This document shows, in pieces, positions 31,015 through 40,631 of a stretch of 44,786 nucleotides of DNA (position 1 is the first letter of the stretch; each line of letters begins with the position of its first letter). A model generated the notes under the pieces. The model was given only the letters and a program-made list of their open reading frames with translations, made no database searches and was not told where the DNA came from. The stretch lies in contig REDO01000045.1 of NCBI GenBank assembly GCA_007693435.1, forward strand, positions 1-44,786, given 5' to 3'. This DNA comes from Salinarimonadaceae bacterium. GTDB lineage: Bacteria > Pseudomonadota > Alphaproteobacteria > Rhizobiales > Beijerinckiaceae. The position numbers and the translations under genes were made by a program.

Positions 31015-32298
31015 GTGGTGGATCGCGTGCGTCGGCGTAAACGAGTCAACCGGATCCGCTGGATCTGCGCTACGGTCGCCCCCTGGGCGCTGGGCGCCGG
31101 CGTGCTCGTCTCGTTCACCGCGACGGCGAGCAATCACGCCGTCGATGCCGGCCGGATGATCCGCGCGCAATCGCCCGTGGCGGCCCTGCTCGCCGCCGAC
31201 AACCTTGTACCGCCCGTCAATGCGGCGCTTGCGCCGCTGCCGCACAGGCCGGACCTCGCCGCGTCATCGATCCGCGAGGCGGCTTTGCGCTTCCATCTGC
31301 CGCGCGAGGCCTTCGCGCCCGATCCGGCGCATCCCCCGCGCTACGAGCCGAAGGACGCGGGCGGCGAGGCGCCGGAGATCAACCGCGACGGCAAGGGCGA
31401 TCCGTTCGTGCCCCTGCGTCCGACGCTGAGCCGCCGGGGCGGCGACATCGGTCGCGAGGCCGCATGGCTGAGTCTTGATCTGCGGGTCGCACGCGGCGAC
31501 CCGCGCGAGCGCGCGACTGTGTTTCAGGGGCTCACCCCCGGCGCCGGCCCCGTCGACGCCCTCGACGCGGCGCGCACCTTCGCCCCCCGACCGGACCTGT
31601 TCTCGACCTACGAGATAGCCACCGCCGAGCGGACGCCCGAAGCCGCCGCGCAGGGTTCGACCGGGGCCGGACGCGCAGGCGGCTTCACGCCCGCCGGCGA
31701 CGGCGCGACGCCAGGCGTCGGGCGCGCGACGGTGCTCGCGGCGGCGACGCCCGTGGCGCTGGACTGGGCGCCCGTCGAGATCGCCGCGGCTCCCGTGCGG
31801 ATGCCGGCAGGCGTCGGCGTGTCGAGCGTCGCCAAGGACGTGAACCGTCCAGCGAGCCCGCGCTACGCCGACCTGATCGATCCCTCCGCCCGCGAGCGCG
31901 AGGCGCGTTGCCTCGCAGAAGCCGTGTATTTCGAGGCGCGCAGCGAGCCCGAGACCGGTCAGTCGGCGGTGGCGCAGGTCGTGCTCAACCGGGTCAAGAG
32001 CAACCTCTATCCGAATTCGATCTGCGGCGTCGTCTATCAGAACCGTCATCGCCACCTGCGTTGCCAGTTCACCTTCGCCTGCGAGGGCAAGTCGCTCGCG
32101 ATCCGAGAGCAGGCGGCCTGGCGGCGGGCGGTGCGCGTGGCCGACGCCGTGCTCACCGGCGACACCTATCTTGAGACTATCGGCGGGGCGACGCATTACC
32201 ACGCCAATTACGTCAATCCGCGCTGGGCCCGCGCCCTGCTGCGCAAGGACCGCATCGGCCGCCACATCTTCTACCAGCTGAGGCCCGGCCAGCGCTGA
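31015..32298 (+). CDS. Cell wall hydrolase, SleB domain
   Basis: A 427-residue exported protein. An N-terminal hydrophobic segment (ICATVAPWALGAGVLVSF, residues 17-34) anchors or secretes it. About 240 residues of low-complexity, Pro- and Ala-rich linker follow. The SleB hydrolase-2 domain is near the C-terminus: CLAEAVYFEARSEPETGQ with the catalytic Glu, AVAQVVLNRV, the CQFTFACEG loop, and GATHYHANYVNPRWA. The family cleaves peptidoglycan glycan strands; SleB itself is a spore germination enzyme, but in alphaproteobacteria the role is in cell wall remodelling. Tandem GTG codons at 31015 and 31018 leave the exact start open. Confidence 0.85.
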   Translation: MVDRVRRRKRVNRIRWICATVAPWALGAGVLVSFTATASNHAVDAGRMIRAQSPVAALLAADNLVPPVNAALAPLPHRPDLAASSIREAALRFHLPREAFAPDPAHPPRYEPKDAGGEAPEINRDGKGDPFVPLRPTLSRRGGDIGREAAWLSLDLRVARGDPRERATVFQGLTPGAGPVDALDAARTFAPRPDLFSTYEIATAERTPEAAAQGSTGAGRAGGFTPAGDGATPGVGRATVLAAATPVALDWAPVEIAAAPVRMPAGVGVSSVAKDVNRPASPRYADLIDPSAREREARCLAEAVYFEARSEPETGQSAVAQVVLNRVKSNLYPNSICGVVYQNRHRHLRCQFTFACEGKSLAIREQAAWRRAVRVADAVLTGDTYLETIGGATHYHANYVNPRWARALLRKDRIGRHIFYQLRPGQR

Positions 32299-32317
32299 GG
32301 CCGGCATTTTGCGGCGT

Positions 32318-33661
32318 TCAGTGCGCAACGTTTCCCGACAGCGTGATGTTCGACGGCGTGGGCGCGCCCGGCGAGAGAAGGTCGCTCGTCGCGACCTCCG
32401 TCCAGCGCAGACCCCTGATCGCGCCGGCGCGCGCGCCGGAGATGAGGTTCGAGGCGATCTGGACGTGGCCTGCGCCCTCCGCGACCGAGACGATGATCCC
32501 GATCCCGCAAGACCGCAGGACATTGTTGCTCGCCACCACGTCGCGCAGATACGGGCCGAAGCCGAGGCCGATTCCGGCCGTCTCGGCGTCCTCGACGACA
32601 TTGCCCGTGATCGCGGCGTCCGCCTCGGCGAAGAGCCCGATGCCGTAGAGGATTTCGCCTGTGAGCGGATCGGGGCGGCGGAACAGGCCGCGCACGATGT
32701 TGCCGGAGATGACGGCGATGCGCCCCTGCTCGTTGAAATTCGTCGAGACGATCCCGTTGGCCGCGCGCTCCAACACGTTGCCTGAGATCACGCAGCCCTC
32801 GAAGTCGAACTCCGTGAAAAGCCCCACCTCGCCGAGATTGGCGCAGTTGTTGCCCAGGATCTGGACGCCGTCGCCGGCGTTGTTGCGCACGGCGGAAAAG
32901 GCGCAGTCGCGGATCACGTTGTGTCCCACGATGACGCCGCCGGCGCGGAAGACGTTGACGCCGTTGCCGTATTCGCCGGAGCCGCCACGGTCGGCGCGGA
33001 TGCGCGCGATGCGATTGCCGAGCACCTGCGTCCCGTCGAAGCCCTTCTGCGAGCGCCAGACGAGGATCGCGTTGTTGGAGCAATCCTCGATCACGTTGCT
33101 CTCGATCACGAGGCCGGTTGAATCGCGGGCGAAGATGGCGGTGTCCGCTCGCACGAACCGGCACCCGGAGACGCCCCCGCCGCAGCCTTCGAGCCTGATC
33201 GCGGCGGAAAAGGCGTCCTCGAACGTCGCGTCGACGACGCGAACATTCGCGACGCCCTCGGCGAGCAGGAGCGGCGCGTCGCGGCCGATTTCGCCCCGCA
33301 GGGTCGGGCCTGCGATCGTCACCCCGCGCCCGCCGCCGGCGCGAAGGATCGGCGCGTCGGAGGCCTGAAGGAGAACGGCCCCCGGCGGCCCCGTAAGCGT
33401 CGCGCCGTCGGGCAGGGCCGCTTCCGCGATCCGGTAGACGCCCGGGGCGAGCCGCAGCGGGACGCCCGTGCGCGCGCTTGCCCGCAAGCCCTCCTCGAGC
33501 GCCTGGGTCTGAACGTCCCGGATGTCGGGCGTCAGGCCCGAGGCGGCGGCGTCGAGGCCCTGCGCGGAAGCGGCGAGACTCGAGACGGCTATCCCCGACC
33601 CGGCGAGACCGGCGGCGCCGGCGCCGAGCAGCAGTCGGCGGGATTGGCTGAATTGCGTCAT
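32318..33661 (-). CDS. Twin-arginine-exported parallel beta-helix repeat protein
   Basis: A 447-residue protein with a Tat signal (SRRLLLGAGAAGLAGSG). A chain of short repeats with hydrophobic, Asn- and Gly-rich rungs follows (VIESNVIEDCSNN, VLGNRIARI, VISGNIVRGL, ITGNVVEDA, VASNNVLRSCG). Such rungs form a right-handed beta-helix like pectate-lyase-type proteins, but I find no catalytic acidic triad. The build matches the uncharacterised family known as TIGR03808 (twin-arg-translocated repeat protein), of which no function has been shown. Folding before export suggests a cofactor or fast-folding scaffold. It converges with the SleB gene 19 bases away. Confidence 0.8.
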   Translation of the reverse strand: MTQFSQSRRLLLGAGAAGLAGSGIAVSSLAASAQGLDAAASGLTPDIRDVQTQALEEGLRASARTGVPLRLAPGVYRIAEAALPDGATLTGPPGAVLLQASDAPILRAGGGRGVTIAGPTLRGEIGRDAPLLLAEGVANVRVVDATFEDAFSAAIRLEGCGGGVSGCRFVRADTAIFARDSTGLVIESNVIEDCSNNAILVWRSQKGFDGTQVLGNRIARIRADRGGSGEYGNGVNVFRAGGVIVGHNVIRDCAFSAVRNNAGDGVQILGNNCANLGEVGLFTEFDFEGCVISGNVLERAANGIVSTNFNEQGRIAVISGNIVRGLFRRPDPLTGEILYGIGLFAEADAAITGNVVEDAETAGIGLGFGPYLRDVVASNNVLRSCGIGIIVSVAEGAGHVQIASNLISGARAGAIRGLRWTEVATSDLLSPGAPTPSNITLSGNVAH

Positions 33662-33803
33662 GACGACAGCCTAGCGTGATTCCCGCCGTTTATCATCTCG
33701 CTCGCGCCTCGCCATGAAGAGGCCAGAGTTGCGCGATCAATTAATGGCGCGAGGCGCTCGTCCCGGGCTCGCCGCCTCGCGCGACGAAGGAGGCTCGCAA
33801 GCC

Positions 33804-34265
33804 ATGAAAACCGTGATCACGATCGGCGCTGCGACGATCATCGCCGCGTTTCTCGCCTTCGCTCCCGCCAGTCCGGCGCAGGCGGCCGGCGCCTATGTCA
33901 CGAACGACCTCAACATGCGCGCCGGACCCTCGACCCGCCACCATGTGCTGCGCGTGCTGCGCGCAGGCTCACATGTCGACGTCCTGCGCTGCGCCGCCGG
34001 GCGCTCATGGTGCGAGGTGTATCATCGCGGCCGCACCGGCTGGGTGTCGGCGCGCTATCTCCACGACGGCAGCCGCGCTCATCGCGTCGTCCCCCGTTCG
34101 CCGGGGATCGTTTTTGGCGGGCCGGTGGTGACCTTCGAATTCCGCGCGGGGCCGCGTTACTACGCGCCGCCTCCGCGCGTGCGTTATTACCGCGACCGGC
34201 GCTATCGTGACTGGCGCCACTACGATCCGTGCCCCTATGACCCGTTCTGGGGGCCGGGCTGGTGA
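33804..34265 (+). CDS. Exported SH3-domain protein with Arg/Tyr-rich tail
   Basis: 153 residues. A signal peptide (VITIGAATIIAAFLAFAPAS, cleaved after AQA) leads to a bacterial SH3 domain at about 32-92 with NLNMRAGPSTRHHVL-like motif (here NDLNMRAGPSTRHHVL) and GRTGWVSARYL. The tail is basic and aromatic (YYAPPPRVRYYRDRRYRDW) and ends in a PFWGPGW-like run. SH3b domains bind cell wall peptides, so this is probably a periplasmic or envelope binding protein. GAAGGAGG at 33786-33793 favours ATG 33804 over a longer frame from 33714. It faces the NlpC/P60 gene tail to tail with a four-base gap. Confidence 0.82.
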   Translation: MKTVITIGAATIIAAFLAFAPASPAQAAGAYVTNDLNMRAGPSTRHHVLRVLRAGSHVDVLRCAAGRSWCEVYHRGRTGWVSARYLHDGSRAHRVVPRSPGIVFGGPVVTFEFRAGPRYYAPPPRVRYYRDRRYRDWRHYDPCPYDPFWGPGW

Positions 34266-34269
34266 GCTT

Positions 34270-35124
34270 TTAGGGGCGTCTGACGCTTGTGACCGCGCCG
34301 TAGCTGCTGGCGAGGATGCGCGCGCGCGCATCCTCGAACGGCTCGATCGCGACGGCCATGTGATGGCCGTTGGCGTGGATCATGCGCGTATCGTCCAGCA
34401 TGATCGCGACGTGCCCCTTCCAGAAGACGAGATCCCCCCGGCGCAGCTGCGACAGCGCCTCTTCCGCGACCAGCTTCTCGCCGATGAACGCCTCCTGCAT
34501 GTCCGAGTCGCGGGGCGCCGCGATGCCGGCGGCTCGCATCGCCATCTGGACGAGGCTCGAACAGTCGAGACCGAGGCCGGTGCGCCCGCCCCAGAGATAG
34601 GGCGTGTGCAGGAAGCGCTCGGCGACGGCGACGAAATCGGGCTCGCTCGTCCCGAGTGGCGCGAGATGAGCCGCGTGGACGAAGCCGCCGCCCGCGAGCC
34701 GCGCGTAACCCTTCTCCTCGCCGGCGACGGCGACTTCCGCGTTGATCGGGAGAAACGTCTCCGTCGGCAGCTTCAGGGACGGTCCGGGATAGACCGGCGT
34801 GCTGAGCGCCGCGACGCGATGCGTCGGCGCTGGCTCGGCCGGCCCCAGCGCTTCGCGCGAGACGTAGCCGACATAAGCGTCCCAGCCGCTCTGCCCCCAG
34901 GCGAAGCCCTCTTTGTCCTCGTCGAACACGGCGAAGGGCTCGCCCATGAGCAATTGCGTGTCGAGGGCTGCGTCGGGGCGCGGTTCGCGGCGTAGCGACG
35001 CCACGGGCGCGACGACGCGCATGGGCCTCGGCTCGACGTAGCGCGGCGCTTCGACGACGCCGCGCAGGCTCTGCGCAGCGAGATCAGGGCGGGCGGGCGT
35101 GAGGCGGGGATGGCCGGAGATCAT
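34270..35124 (-). CDS. NlpC/P60 peptidase with SH3 domains
   Basis: A 284-residue cysteine peptidase. Two SH3b-like domains occupy about residues 30-150 (MRVVAPVASLRREPRPDAA and LSTPVYPGPSLKLPTETFLP). The NlpC/P60 domain follows, with catalytic Cys in LGLDCSSLVQMA and His in KGHVAIMLDDTRMIHANG. The family cuts gamma-D-glutamyl-meso-diaminopimelate bonds of cell wall peptides. No signal peptide is evident, so it may act on recycled muropeptides in the cytoplasm. Its start overlaps the leucyl aminopeptidase stop by four bases (ATGA at 35121-35124), tying the two in one operon that would break peptides to amino acids. Confidence 0.88.
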   Translation of the reverse strand: MISGHPRLTPARPDLAAQSLRGVVEAPRYVEPRPMRVVAPVASLRREPRPDAALDTQLLMGEPFAVFDEDKEGFAWGQSGWDAYVGYVSREALGPAEPAPTHRVAALSTPVYPGPSLKLPTETFLPINAEVAVAGEEKGYARLAGGGFVHAAHLAPLGTSEPDFVAVAERFLHTPYLWGGRTGLGLDCSSLVQMAMRAAGIAAPRDSDMQEAFIGEKLVAEEALSQLRRGDLVFWKGHVAIMLDDTRMIHANGHHMAVAIEPFEDARARILASSYGAVTSVRRP

Positions 35125-36515
35125 GCCGCGGCGCTCCCGCGCGCCGGATAGCGTTCGGCGAGAAGCGCATGAACGAGCCGCGCGGCCTGGACCTCCCCGC
35201 CCTTTGGCCGGCCGGGCTTGGCGTTGGGCGTCCATCCATACACGTCGAAATGGACATGCGCGCCCGCCTTCGCGACGAAGCGTCGCAGGAACAGGGCCGC
35301 CGTGATCGCCCCGGCGAACGAGCCGCCCGAGATGTGGTTGATGTCCGCGACTTCGGATTTCAGCATCTGCGCGTAGGGCCCCCAGAGCGGCAGGCGCCAG
35401 ACGGGATCGGCGATTTTCGCGGATAGGCGCGCGATATCGCTCGCGAGCGCCTCGTCATCGGTCATGAAGGGCGGCAGGTCAGGACCGAGCGCGACGCGGG
35501 CGGCGCCCGTCAGCGTCGCGAAATCGGCGATGATCTCCGGCGCCTCCTCGTCGGCGAGCGCCAGCGCGTCGGCGAGGATCAGGCGCCCCTCGGCGTCGGT
35601 GTTGCCGATCTCGACCATGAGTCCCTTGCGGCTCTTCAGCACGTCGCCGGGGCGGAAGGCGTCTCCCGAAATCGCGTTCTCCACGGCCGGGATCAGCACG
35701 CGCAGGCGCAGGTCGAGGCCCGAGCCCATCACCATGGCCGCGGCGGCGAGCGCGCAGGCGGCGCCGCCCATATCCTTCTTCATCAGCGCCATGGAGGCGT
35801 CGGGCTTGATGTTCAGCCCGCCCGTATCGAAGGCCACGCCCTTGCCGACGAGCGTCGCCTTCGGCGCGTCCTTGCGTCCCCAGCGGATGTCGATGAGGCG
35901 CGGCGCGCGGGTCGAGGCCCGCCCGACCGCGTGGATCATCGGGAAACCCGCCGCCAGCAGAGCCTCGCCGGTCGTGACCGTGATCTGCGCCCCGAAACGC
36001 GCCGCCAGCGCGCGAGCCGCTTCCTCGATTTCGGCGGGCCCCATGTCGTTGGCGGGCGTGTTCACGAGATCGCGCCCGAGCGCCACGGCCTCCGCGATCC
36101 GTGAGATCGCGGCGACATCGACGCCCGCCGGCGCGATGAGCCGGGCGGCCGGGCGCGCGGGCTTGCGGTAGCGGTCGAAGGAATAGGCGCCCATGAGCCA
36201 GGCGAGGACGTCGGTCTCGTCGGCGCCCTCCAGCGCGTAGAGACCTTCGGGCAGCCGCGCCGGCAGCGCGCCCGCATGCAGCGGATCGCGCGCCGCATCC
36301 TCCTCGGCGACGCCGAACAGAGCTGCGGCGATGGCGCCGTCCTCGCCCGGAAGGAGGCAGACCGCGCCCTCCTTCGCCTTGAACCCCTGCGCCCGCGCGA
36401 AGGCGGCGGCCGCCGCCGGCAGGCCGGAAAGGGTCGCCTCGAGGGTCGAGGGGCGCGCCCGCAACACGGACGTCGCGGGGAGGGAGGCGTCGGTCTCGAT
36501 CAGGGGGTGGATCAT
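35121..36515 (-). CDS. Leucyl aminopeptidase, M17 family
   Basis: A 464-residue cytosolic metallopeptidase taking N-terminal residues from short peptides. The second half holds the two-metal site: GKGVAFDTGGLNIKP, MKKDMGGAA and NTDAEGRLILADAL, the M17 signature with metal-binding Asp and Glu. The N-terminal half is short and weakly conserved, as in the smaller alphaproteobacterial forms, unlike PepA with its DNA-binding role. It precedes and overlaps the NlpC/P60 gene. The 87-base gap to cueR upstream has no terminator that I can see, so some readthrough from the copper operon is possible. Confidence 0.92.
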   Translation of the reverse strand: MIHPLIETDASLPATSVLRARPSTLEATLSGLPAAAAAFARAQGFKAKEGAVCLLPGEDGAIAAALFGVAEEDAARDPLHAGALPARLPEGLYALEGADETDVLAWLMGAYSFDRYRKPARPAARLIAPAGVDVAAISRIAEAVALGRDLVNTPANDMGPAEIEEAARALAARFGAQITVTTGEALLAAGFPMIHAVGRASTRAPRLIDIRWGRKDAPKATLVGKGVAFDTGGLNIKPDASMALMKKDMGGAACALAAAAMVMGSGLDLRLRVLIPAVENAISGDAFRPGDVLKSRKGLMVEIGNTDAEGRLILADALALADEEAPEIIADFATLTGAARVALGPDLPPFMTDDEALASDIARLSAKIADPVWRLPLWGPYAQMLKSEVADINHISGGSFAGAITAALFLRRFVAKAGAHVHFDVYGWTPNAKPGRPKGGEVQAARLVHALLAERYPARGSAAA

Positions 36516-36602
36516 GCGGGCTCCGCCGGGAAAAGGTGAGAATCAGTCGTCCGGATCATCGCGCGCCAGAGGCGCAGCGCAATAGGCAGGCAGGCGGGCG
36601 AT

Positions 36603-36998
36603 TCAATCCTCGCACCGGCCGAGCGCTCCGAGAATCGGGCAATCGGGCCGCTCGTCGCCGGCGCAGGAATCGGCGAGGTGGCGAAGCGTCGCGACCATCT
36701 CCTCCATCGCCGCGATCCGCGCCTCCATGTCGGCGACGTGGCGCAGCGCGATGTCCTTCACCTCGCGGCTCGGACGTTCCCGGTCGCGCCACAGCGCGAG
36801 GAGGCGTCCGATCTCCTCGATCGAGAAGCCGAGGTCGCGCGCGCGGCGGATGAAGACGAGATCGTGCACGTCGCGCACATCGAAATCGCGATAGGAATTG
36901 TCGTGGCGCTGCGCCGGGGCCAGAAGCCTGATCGCCTCGTAATGGCGGATCATCTTGGCGCTGACGCCCGAGCGCCGTGAAGCCTCGCCAATCCTCAC
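36603..36998 (-). CDS. cueR: Copper-responsive MerR-family regulator CueR
   Basis: A 131-residue MerR-type activator. The N-terminal winged helix ([20 protein letters not shown]) binds DNA, a long dimerisation helix follows, and the metal loop near the C-terminus has Cys112 and Cys120, the same pair of positions used by E. coli CueR for linear Cu(I) binding. MerR proteins twist promoters with a 19-base spacer into an active form, and exactly such a promoter is upstream of copA at 39499-39529. The GTG start at 36998 overlaps the copA stop by four bases, so the regulator is made from the same transcript and would act in positive feedback. Confidence 0.93.
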   Translation of the reverse strand: MRIGEASRRSGVSAKMIRHYEAIRLLAPAQRHDNSYRDFDVRDVHDLVFIRRARDLGFSIEEIGRLLALWRDRERPSREVKDIALRHVADMEARIAAMEEMVATLRHLADSCAGDERPDCPILGALGRCED

Positions 36999-39442
36999 GA
37001 GTCGCCTCCACGATTGCCGCTGGCAGGCCGCCAGCGGCGCAGAAGCAGCGCGTTGGCGACGACGCTGACGCTGGAAAACGCCATTGCGGCCCCCGCGACG
37101 ATCGGATCGAGCAGGCCCATCGCCGCGATCGGGATGCCGAGCGTGTTGTAGATGAAGGCCCAGAACAGGTTCTGCCGGATCTTGGCGTGGGTGCGCCGGG
37201 CGATGTCGAGCGCATCGACGACGGCGAGGGGATCGGAGCGCATCAGCGTCACGCCGGCCGCCTCCATGGCGACGTCCGTTCCCGATCCCATGGCGATTCC
37301 GAGATCGGCGGCGGCGAGGGCGGGGGCGTCGTTCACCCCGTCGCCCACCATCGCGACCATGCCGTGGCGCGCGCGCAACTCGCCGACGATGCGCGCCTTG
37401 TCCTCTGGCGCGACTTCCGCGCGCACTTCCGAGACGCCGACCTCGCCGGCGACGGCGCGGGCCGCCGCCTCGTTGTCGCCCGTGAGCATGACCGTGCGTA
37501 TCCCGGCGCCCTCGAGCAGAGCGACGGCCTCTCGCGCGCTCGGGCGCGGCGCGTCGGCGAAGCTTGCGAGACCGACAAGGCGCGGCGCGTCGCCCATGCG
37601 CGCCACGAAAGAGACGGAACGGCCGCGCGCGGCCTCCGCTATGGCCTTTTCCGAGAACGCGCCGAGCGAGAGGCCGAGATCGGCCATGAAGCGCGCGCTG
37701 CCGACCGCGATGCGGGCGCCGTCGACTTCGCCCTCGATGCCGCGTCCGGGGACCGCGCGCACCGATCGTGCGCGGGGGACCTCAAGGCCGCGTTCGCGGG
37801 CGGCCTCCACGACGGCCCGGGCGAGAGGATGCTCGCCTTCCGACTGGATCGCGGCGACGATCGAAAGAAGCGCGTCGTCCTCGCCGTCGAGCGTCTCGAA
37901 CCGCGCCAGCGTCGGCCTGCCGAGCGTCAGGGTTCCCGTCTTGTCGAAGGCGATCGCGCGGATCGTCGTGGCGCGCTCCAGCATTTCCGCGTCGCGGATG
38001 AGGACGCCCGCCGACGCCGCGGCGCCCGTGCCCGCCATCAGCGCCGTCGGGGTGGCGAGGCCCAGCGCGCAGGGGCAGGCGATGACCAGCACCGACACGG
38101 CGATGATGATCGCGTGCTCGGTGTCGCCGGTGAGCGCCCACCAGGTCGCGAGCGTCGCCGCCGCGAACACGACGACGATGGGCACGAACACCGCCGCGAC
38201 CTTGTCGACGAGCCGCTGGATCGGCGCCTTCGAAGCCTGAGCGCCCTCGACGAGCCGGGCGATGCGCGCCAGCGTCGTCTCCGCGCCGATCGCGGTGGTT
38301 TCGACGAGGAGCGCCCCCGATCCGTTGATCGATCCGCCGACGACGCGGTCGCCCTCGGCGCGCCGGACGGGGAGGCTTTCTCCGGTGACCATCGATTCGT
38401 CGATCTCGCTCTCGCCCTCGAAGATGCTCCCGTCCACGGCGAGGCGCTCGCCCGGTCGAACGACGACCATGTCGCCGACGCGGACATCCGCGAGCGGCAG
38501 CGTCTCGTCGCCGCCCTCGCGCCGCACCGTGGCGGTGTTCGGCCGAAGCGCGGAGAGCGCCCGTACGGCGTCGGCCGCGCGGCGCTTTGCGCGGGTCTCC
38601 AGCAGCTTTCCGAGCAGGACGAGGCTGATGATGACGGCCGAGGCCTCGAAATAGTAATCCGGCTCGTGATGCCCGCCGCCCTGGGTGAGGAGCATGTAGA
38701 GGGAGAGAAAGTAGGCGGCGCTCGTGCCGATGGCGACGAGCAGGTCCATATTGCCCGCGCCCGCCTTCACCGCCCGCCAGCTGGCGACGTAGAAGCGCGC
38801 GCCGAGCCAGAACTGAACCGGCGTGGCGAGCAGAAGCTGGATCCAGCCCGGGAGCATCCAGTGCTCGCCGAAGGGCATGGCGAGCATCGGCAGGACGAGG
38901 GGCGCGCAGAGCATGAGCCCGATCGCCACGCGGCGCGCCTCGGCGGCGTCGGCCTTCGCCGTCGCGTCTCCCGCGGAACCCGCCTCGTCATCGACCCGGC
39001 GCGCGCCGAAGCCTGCATTCTCGATAGCGCCGATCGCGGCGGTGACGGCCTGTCCATCGACGAGGCTGAGCCGCGCCCGCTCGCTGGCGAGATTGACGGT
39101 CGCCGAAACGACTCCCGGAGCGCCCGCCAGCGCCTTCTCGATCCGCCCTGCGCAGGACGCGCAGGTCATGCCTGACAGCGCCAGCTCGACCTCGCGAAGG
39201 CGCGCCGCGTAGCCGGCCTCGGTGATAGCGCGCACGAGCCGGTCCGCTGCGACGGCCTTGGGATCAAAGACGATCTCGGCCTTCTCCGAGCCGAGATTCA
39301 CGGACGCCTGCTCGACGCCGGGAAGCGCTGCGAGCGCCTTCTCGACGCGCCCCACGCACGATGCGCAGGTCATGCCTCCGATCGAGATCGAGAGAGTGGC
39401 GAGGCCCGTTCCGACGGGCTTCTTCGCCGTTGCGAAATTCAT
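36995..39442 (-). CDS. copA: Copper-exporting P1B-type ATPase
   Basis: An 815-residue inner-membrane pump that exports Cu(I) using ATP. Two N-terminal heavy-metal-binding domains each have GMTCASC (first Cys pair at 26 and 29). The actuator TGES, the membrane CPC metal site (VIACPCALG), the phosphorylation site DKTGTLT, the SEGEHPLA nucleotide motif and [10 protein letters not shown] are all in order, with eight expected helices. I use ATG 39442, preceded by GGAAAG, and not an in-frame ATG at 39469. Expression should depend on the CueR box upstream and copper. The regulator gene follows immediately. Confidence 0.96.
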   Translation of the reverse strand: MNFATAKKPVGTGLATLSISIGGMTCASCVGRVEKALAALPGVEQASVNLGSEKAEIVFDPKAVAADRLVRAITEAGYAARLREVELALSGMTCASCAGRIEKALAGAPGVVSATVNLASERARLSLVDGQAVTAAIGAIENAGFGARRVDDEAGSAGDATAKADAAEARRVAIGLMLCAPLVLPMLAMPFGEHWMLPGWIQLLLATPVQFWLGARFYVASWRAVKAGAGNMDLLVAIGTSAAYFLSLYMLLTQGGGHHEPDYYFEASAVIISLVLLGKLLETRAKRRAADAVRALSALRPNTATVRREGGDETLPLADVRVGDMVVVRPGERLAVDGSIFEGESEIDESMVTGESLPVRRAEGDRVVGGSINGSGALLVETTAIGAETTLARIARLVEGAQASKAPIQRLVDKVAAVFVPIVVVFAAATLATWWALTGDTEHAIIIAVSVLVIACPCALGLATPTALMAGTGAAASAGVLIRDAEMLERATTIRAIAFDKTGTLTLGRPTLARFETLDGEDDALLSIVAAIQSEGEHPLARAVVEAARERGLEVPRARSVRAVPGRGIEGEVDGARIAVGSARFMADLGLSLGAFSEKAIAEAARGRSVSFVARMGDAPRLVGLASFADAPRPSAREAVALLEGAGIRTVMLTGDNEAAARAVAGEVGVSEVRAEVAPEDKARIVGELRARHGMVAMVGDGVNDAPALAAADLGIAMGSGTDVAMEAAGVTLMRSDPLAVVDALDIARRTHAKIRQNLFWAFIYNTLGIPIAAMGLLDPIVAGAAMAFSSVSVVANALLLRRWRPASGNRGGDS

Positions 39443-39498
39443 GATGTTCTTTCCGTTCGCTCCCGGCATGCCGCGACATGCGCAGGCCGATGGCGCAG

Positions 39499-39529
39499 TC
39501 CATAAACCCTACCATCATTGGAAGGTCAA
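39499..39529 (-). promoter_or_regulatory. CueR-type copA promoter with 19-base spacer
   Basis: On the minus strand TTGACC (39524-39529) and TATGGA (39499-39504) are separated by 19 bases, the unusual long spacing used by MerR-family activators. Within the spacer and -35 box, ACCTTCC (39520-39526) and GTAGGGT (39506-39512) form the imperfect dyad characteristic of CueR sites. Transcription would start near 39492, giving a leader of about 50 bases to the copA start at 39442. Confidence 0.8.
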
Positions 39530-39605
39530 TGGTCAGATAGGCGCATCGGGCGCGGCGGCAAGTCCGGGCTCGCCCGGAAGGGACGCGGCGTTCGCCCGCC
39601 TAGGC

Positions 39606-40616
39606 TCAATGCCGGACCAGCGCCGCCGACCAGGCGAAGCCCGCGCCGTTCGAGACGACCATGACGAGGTCGCCGTCGCGGATGGCGCCGGCCTCAACCG
39701 CTTCGGCGTAGTTGATCACCATGTCGCTTTCCTGAACGTGGCCGCGTCCGCGCAGTCCTTGCGTCCAGATCTTCTCCGGCGGGATGGCGAAGCGCTTCAT
39801 GAAATAGGCCTGATCCCAGGTCGAGAAGGTCGGGTAAACGTAATGGTCGATATCCGCGAATCCGATGCCATGCTTGGCGAGCAGCCGCGCCATGACCTTC
39901 TTGAACATGATGAAGTTGATGGGGATCACCCCCTCGTTGAACTTCTCCATCTTGGCGTACATGTGCAGCGCCGCCTCGGTCGGCTCCTCGCCCGGCGCGA
40001 GATTCTGCAGCCCCGGCACGTACCAGACGTCGTGCAGGCGCCCGACCGAGATCGTCTCGACGCCGAGGATCGCCGCGCGTGCGCAATGGCGCTTCAGCAC
40101 GATCGCCGCGCCCCCGTCGCTGGCCACCGTGATCGGGTAATAGGTCTTGTTGAGGCGCGGCGTGCGGTCGCCGGCGAAGAGCAGCGCCGCGTCGATCCCC
40201 GGCTCTGCGCGCATCAGCGCCAGCACCGTCTTGAGGGCGAGGTGGTAGCTGGCGCATCCGCCCGTGTTGACCGCCGTCGCGAAAGCGTCCCGGATGCCGA
40301 GCTCTGCCTGCACCAGCCCCGCCGCCGACCAGGTAGGCCCGACGTAATCCTCCGGGATGCTGGTGAAATCGACGACGAGGCCGATCTCGTCCGCCCCGAT
40401 CCCCGCCTTGTCGATTGCGAGCCGCGAGGCCGTGACCGCCAGCTCCGAGGGCATCGCGTCGGTGACGTGGACCTCCTCGATCCCGACGTCGCGCTGGAAG
40501 TCGATGTTCTTGGAGAGCGTGCCGAAGGGCACTTCCTCGTCGCGGAAGATTTCGGCGACGGGTTTTTTCGTCTGCGGCAGGTGGAAGGCTTCCGAGAGGA
40601 TGCCGATCGTGTCCAT
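39606..40616 (-). CDS. KASIII-like acyltransferase/ketosynthase A with Cys-His-Asp motif
   Basis: A 336-residue protein of the beta-ketoacyl-ACP synthase III (thiolase) fold. The nucleophile Cys121 is in NTGGCASYHLAL. The FabH His position (VPHQAN) is Pro262 here (YVYPTF), and the FabH Asn position is His293, in GHVQESD, with Asp298 five residues on. That pattern, Cys with HxxxxD, is the one I recall for the CerJ/DpsC/ChlB3 type acyltransferases that do not decarboxylate malonyl. C-terminal GDLVMVVSNGAGFAWSAALV is the usual fold end. The ribosome box GAAGGAT precedes ATG 40616. It is the last gene of the ACP operon, 15 bases after its paralogue. Confidence 0.8.
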   Translation of the reverse strand: MDTIGILSEAFHLPQTKKPVAEIFRDEEVPFGTLSKNIDFQRDVGIEEVHVTDAMPSELAVTASRLAIDKAGIGADEIGLVVDFTSIPEDYVGPTWSAAGLVQAELGIRDAFATAVNTGGCASYHLALKTVLALMRAEPGIDAALLFAGDRTPRLNKTYYPITVASDGGAAIVLKRHCARAAILGVETISVGRLHDVWYVPGLQNLAPGEEPTEAALHMYAKMEKFNEGVIPINFIMFKKVMARLLAKHGIGFADIDHYVYPTFSTWDQAYFMKRFAIPPEKIWTQGLRGRGHVQESDMVINYAEAVEAGAIRDGDLVMVVSNGAGFAWSAALVRH

Positions 40617-40631
40617 GCGAGGATCCTTCGT

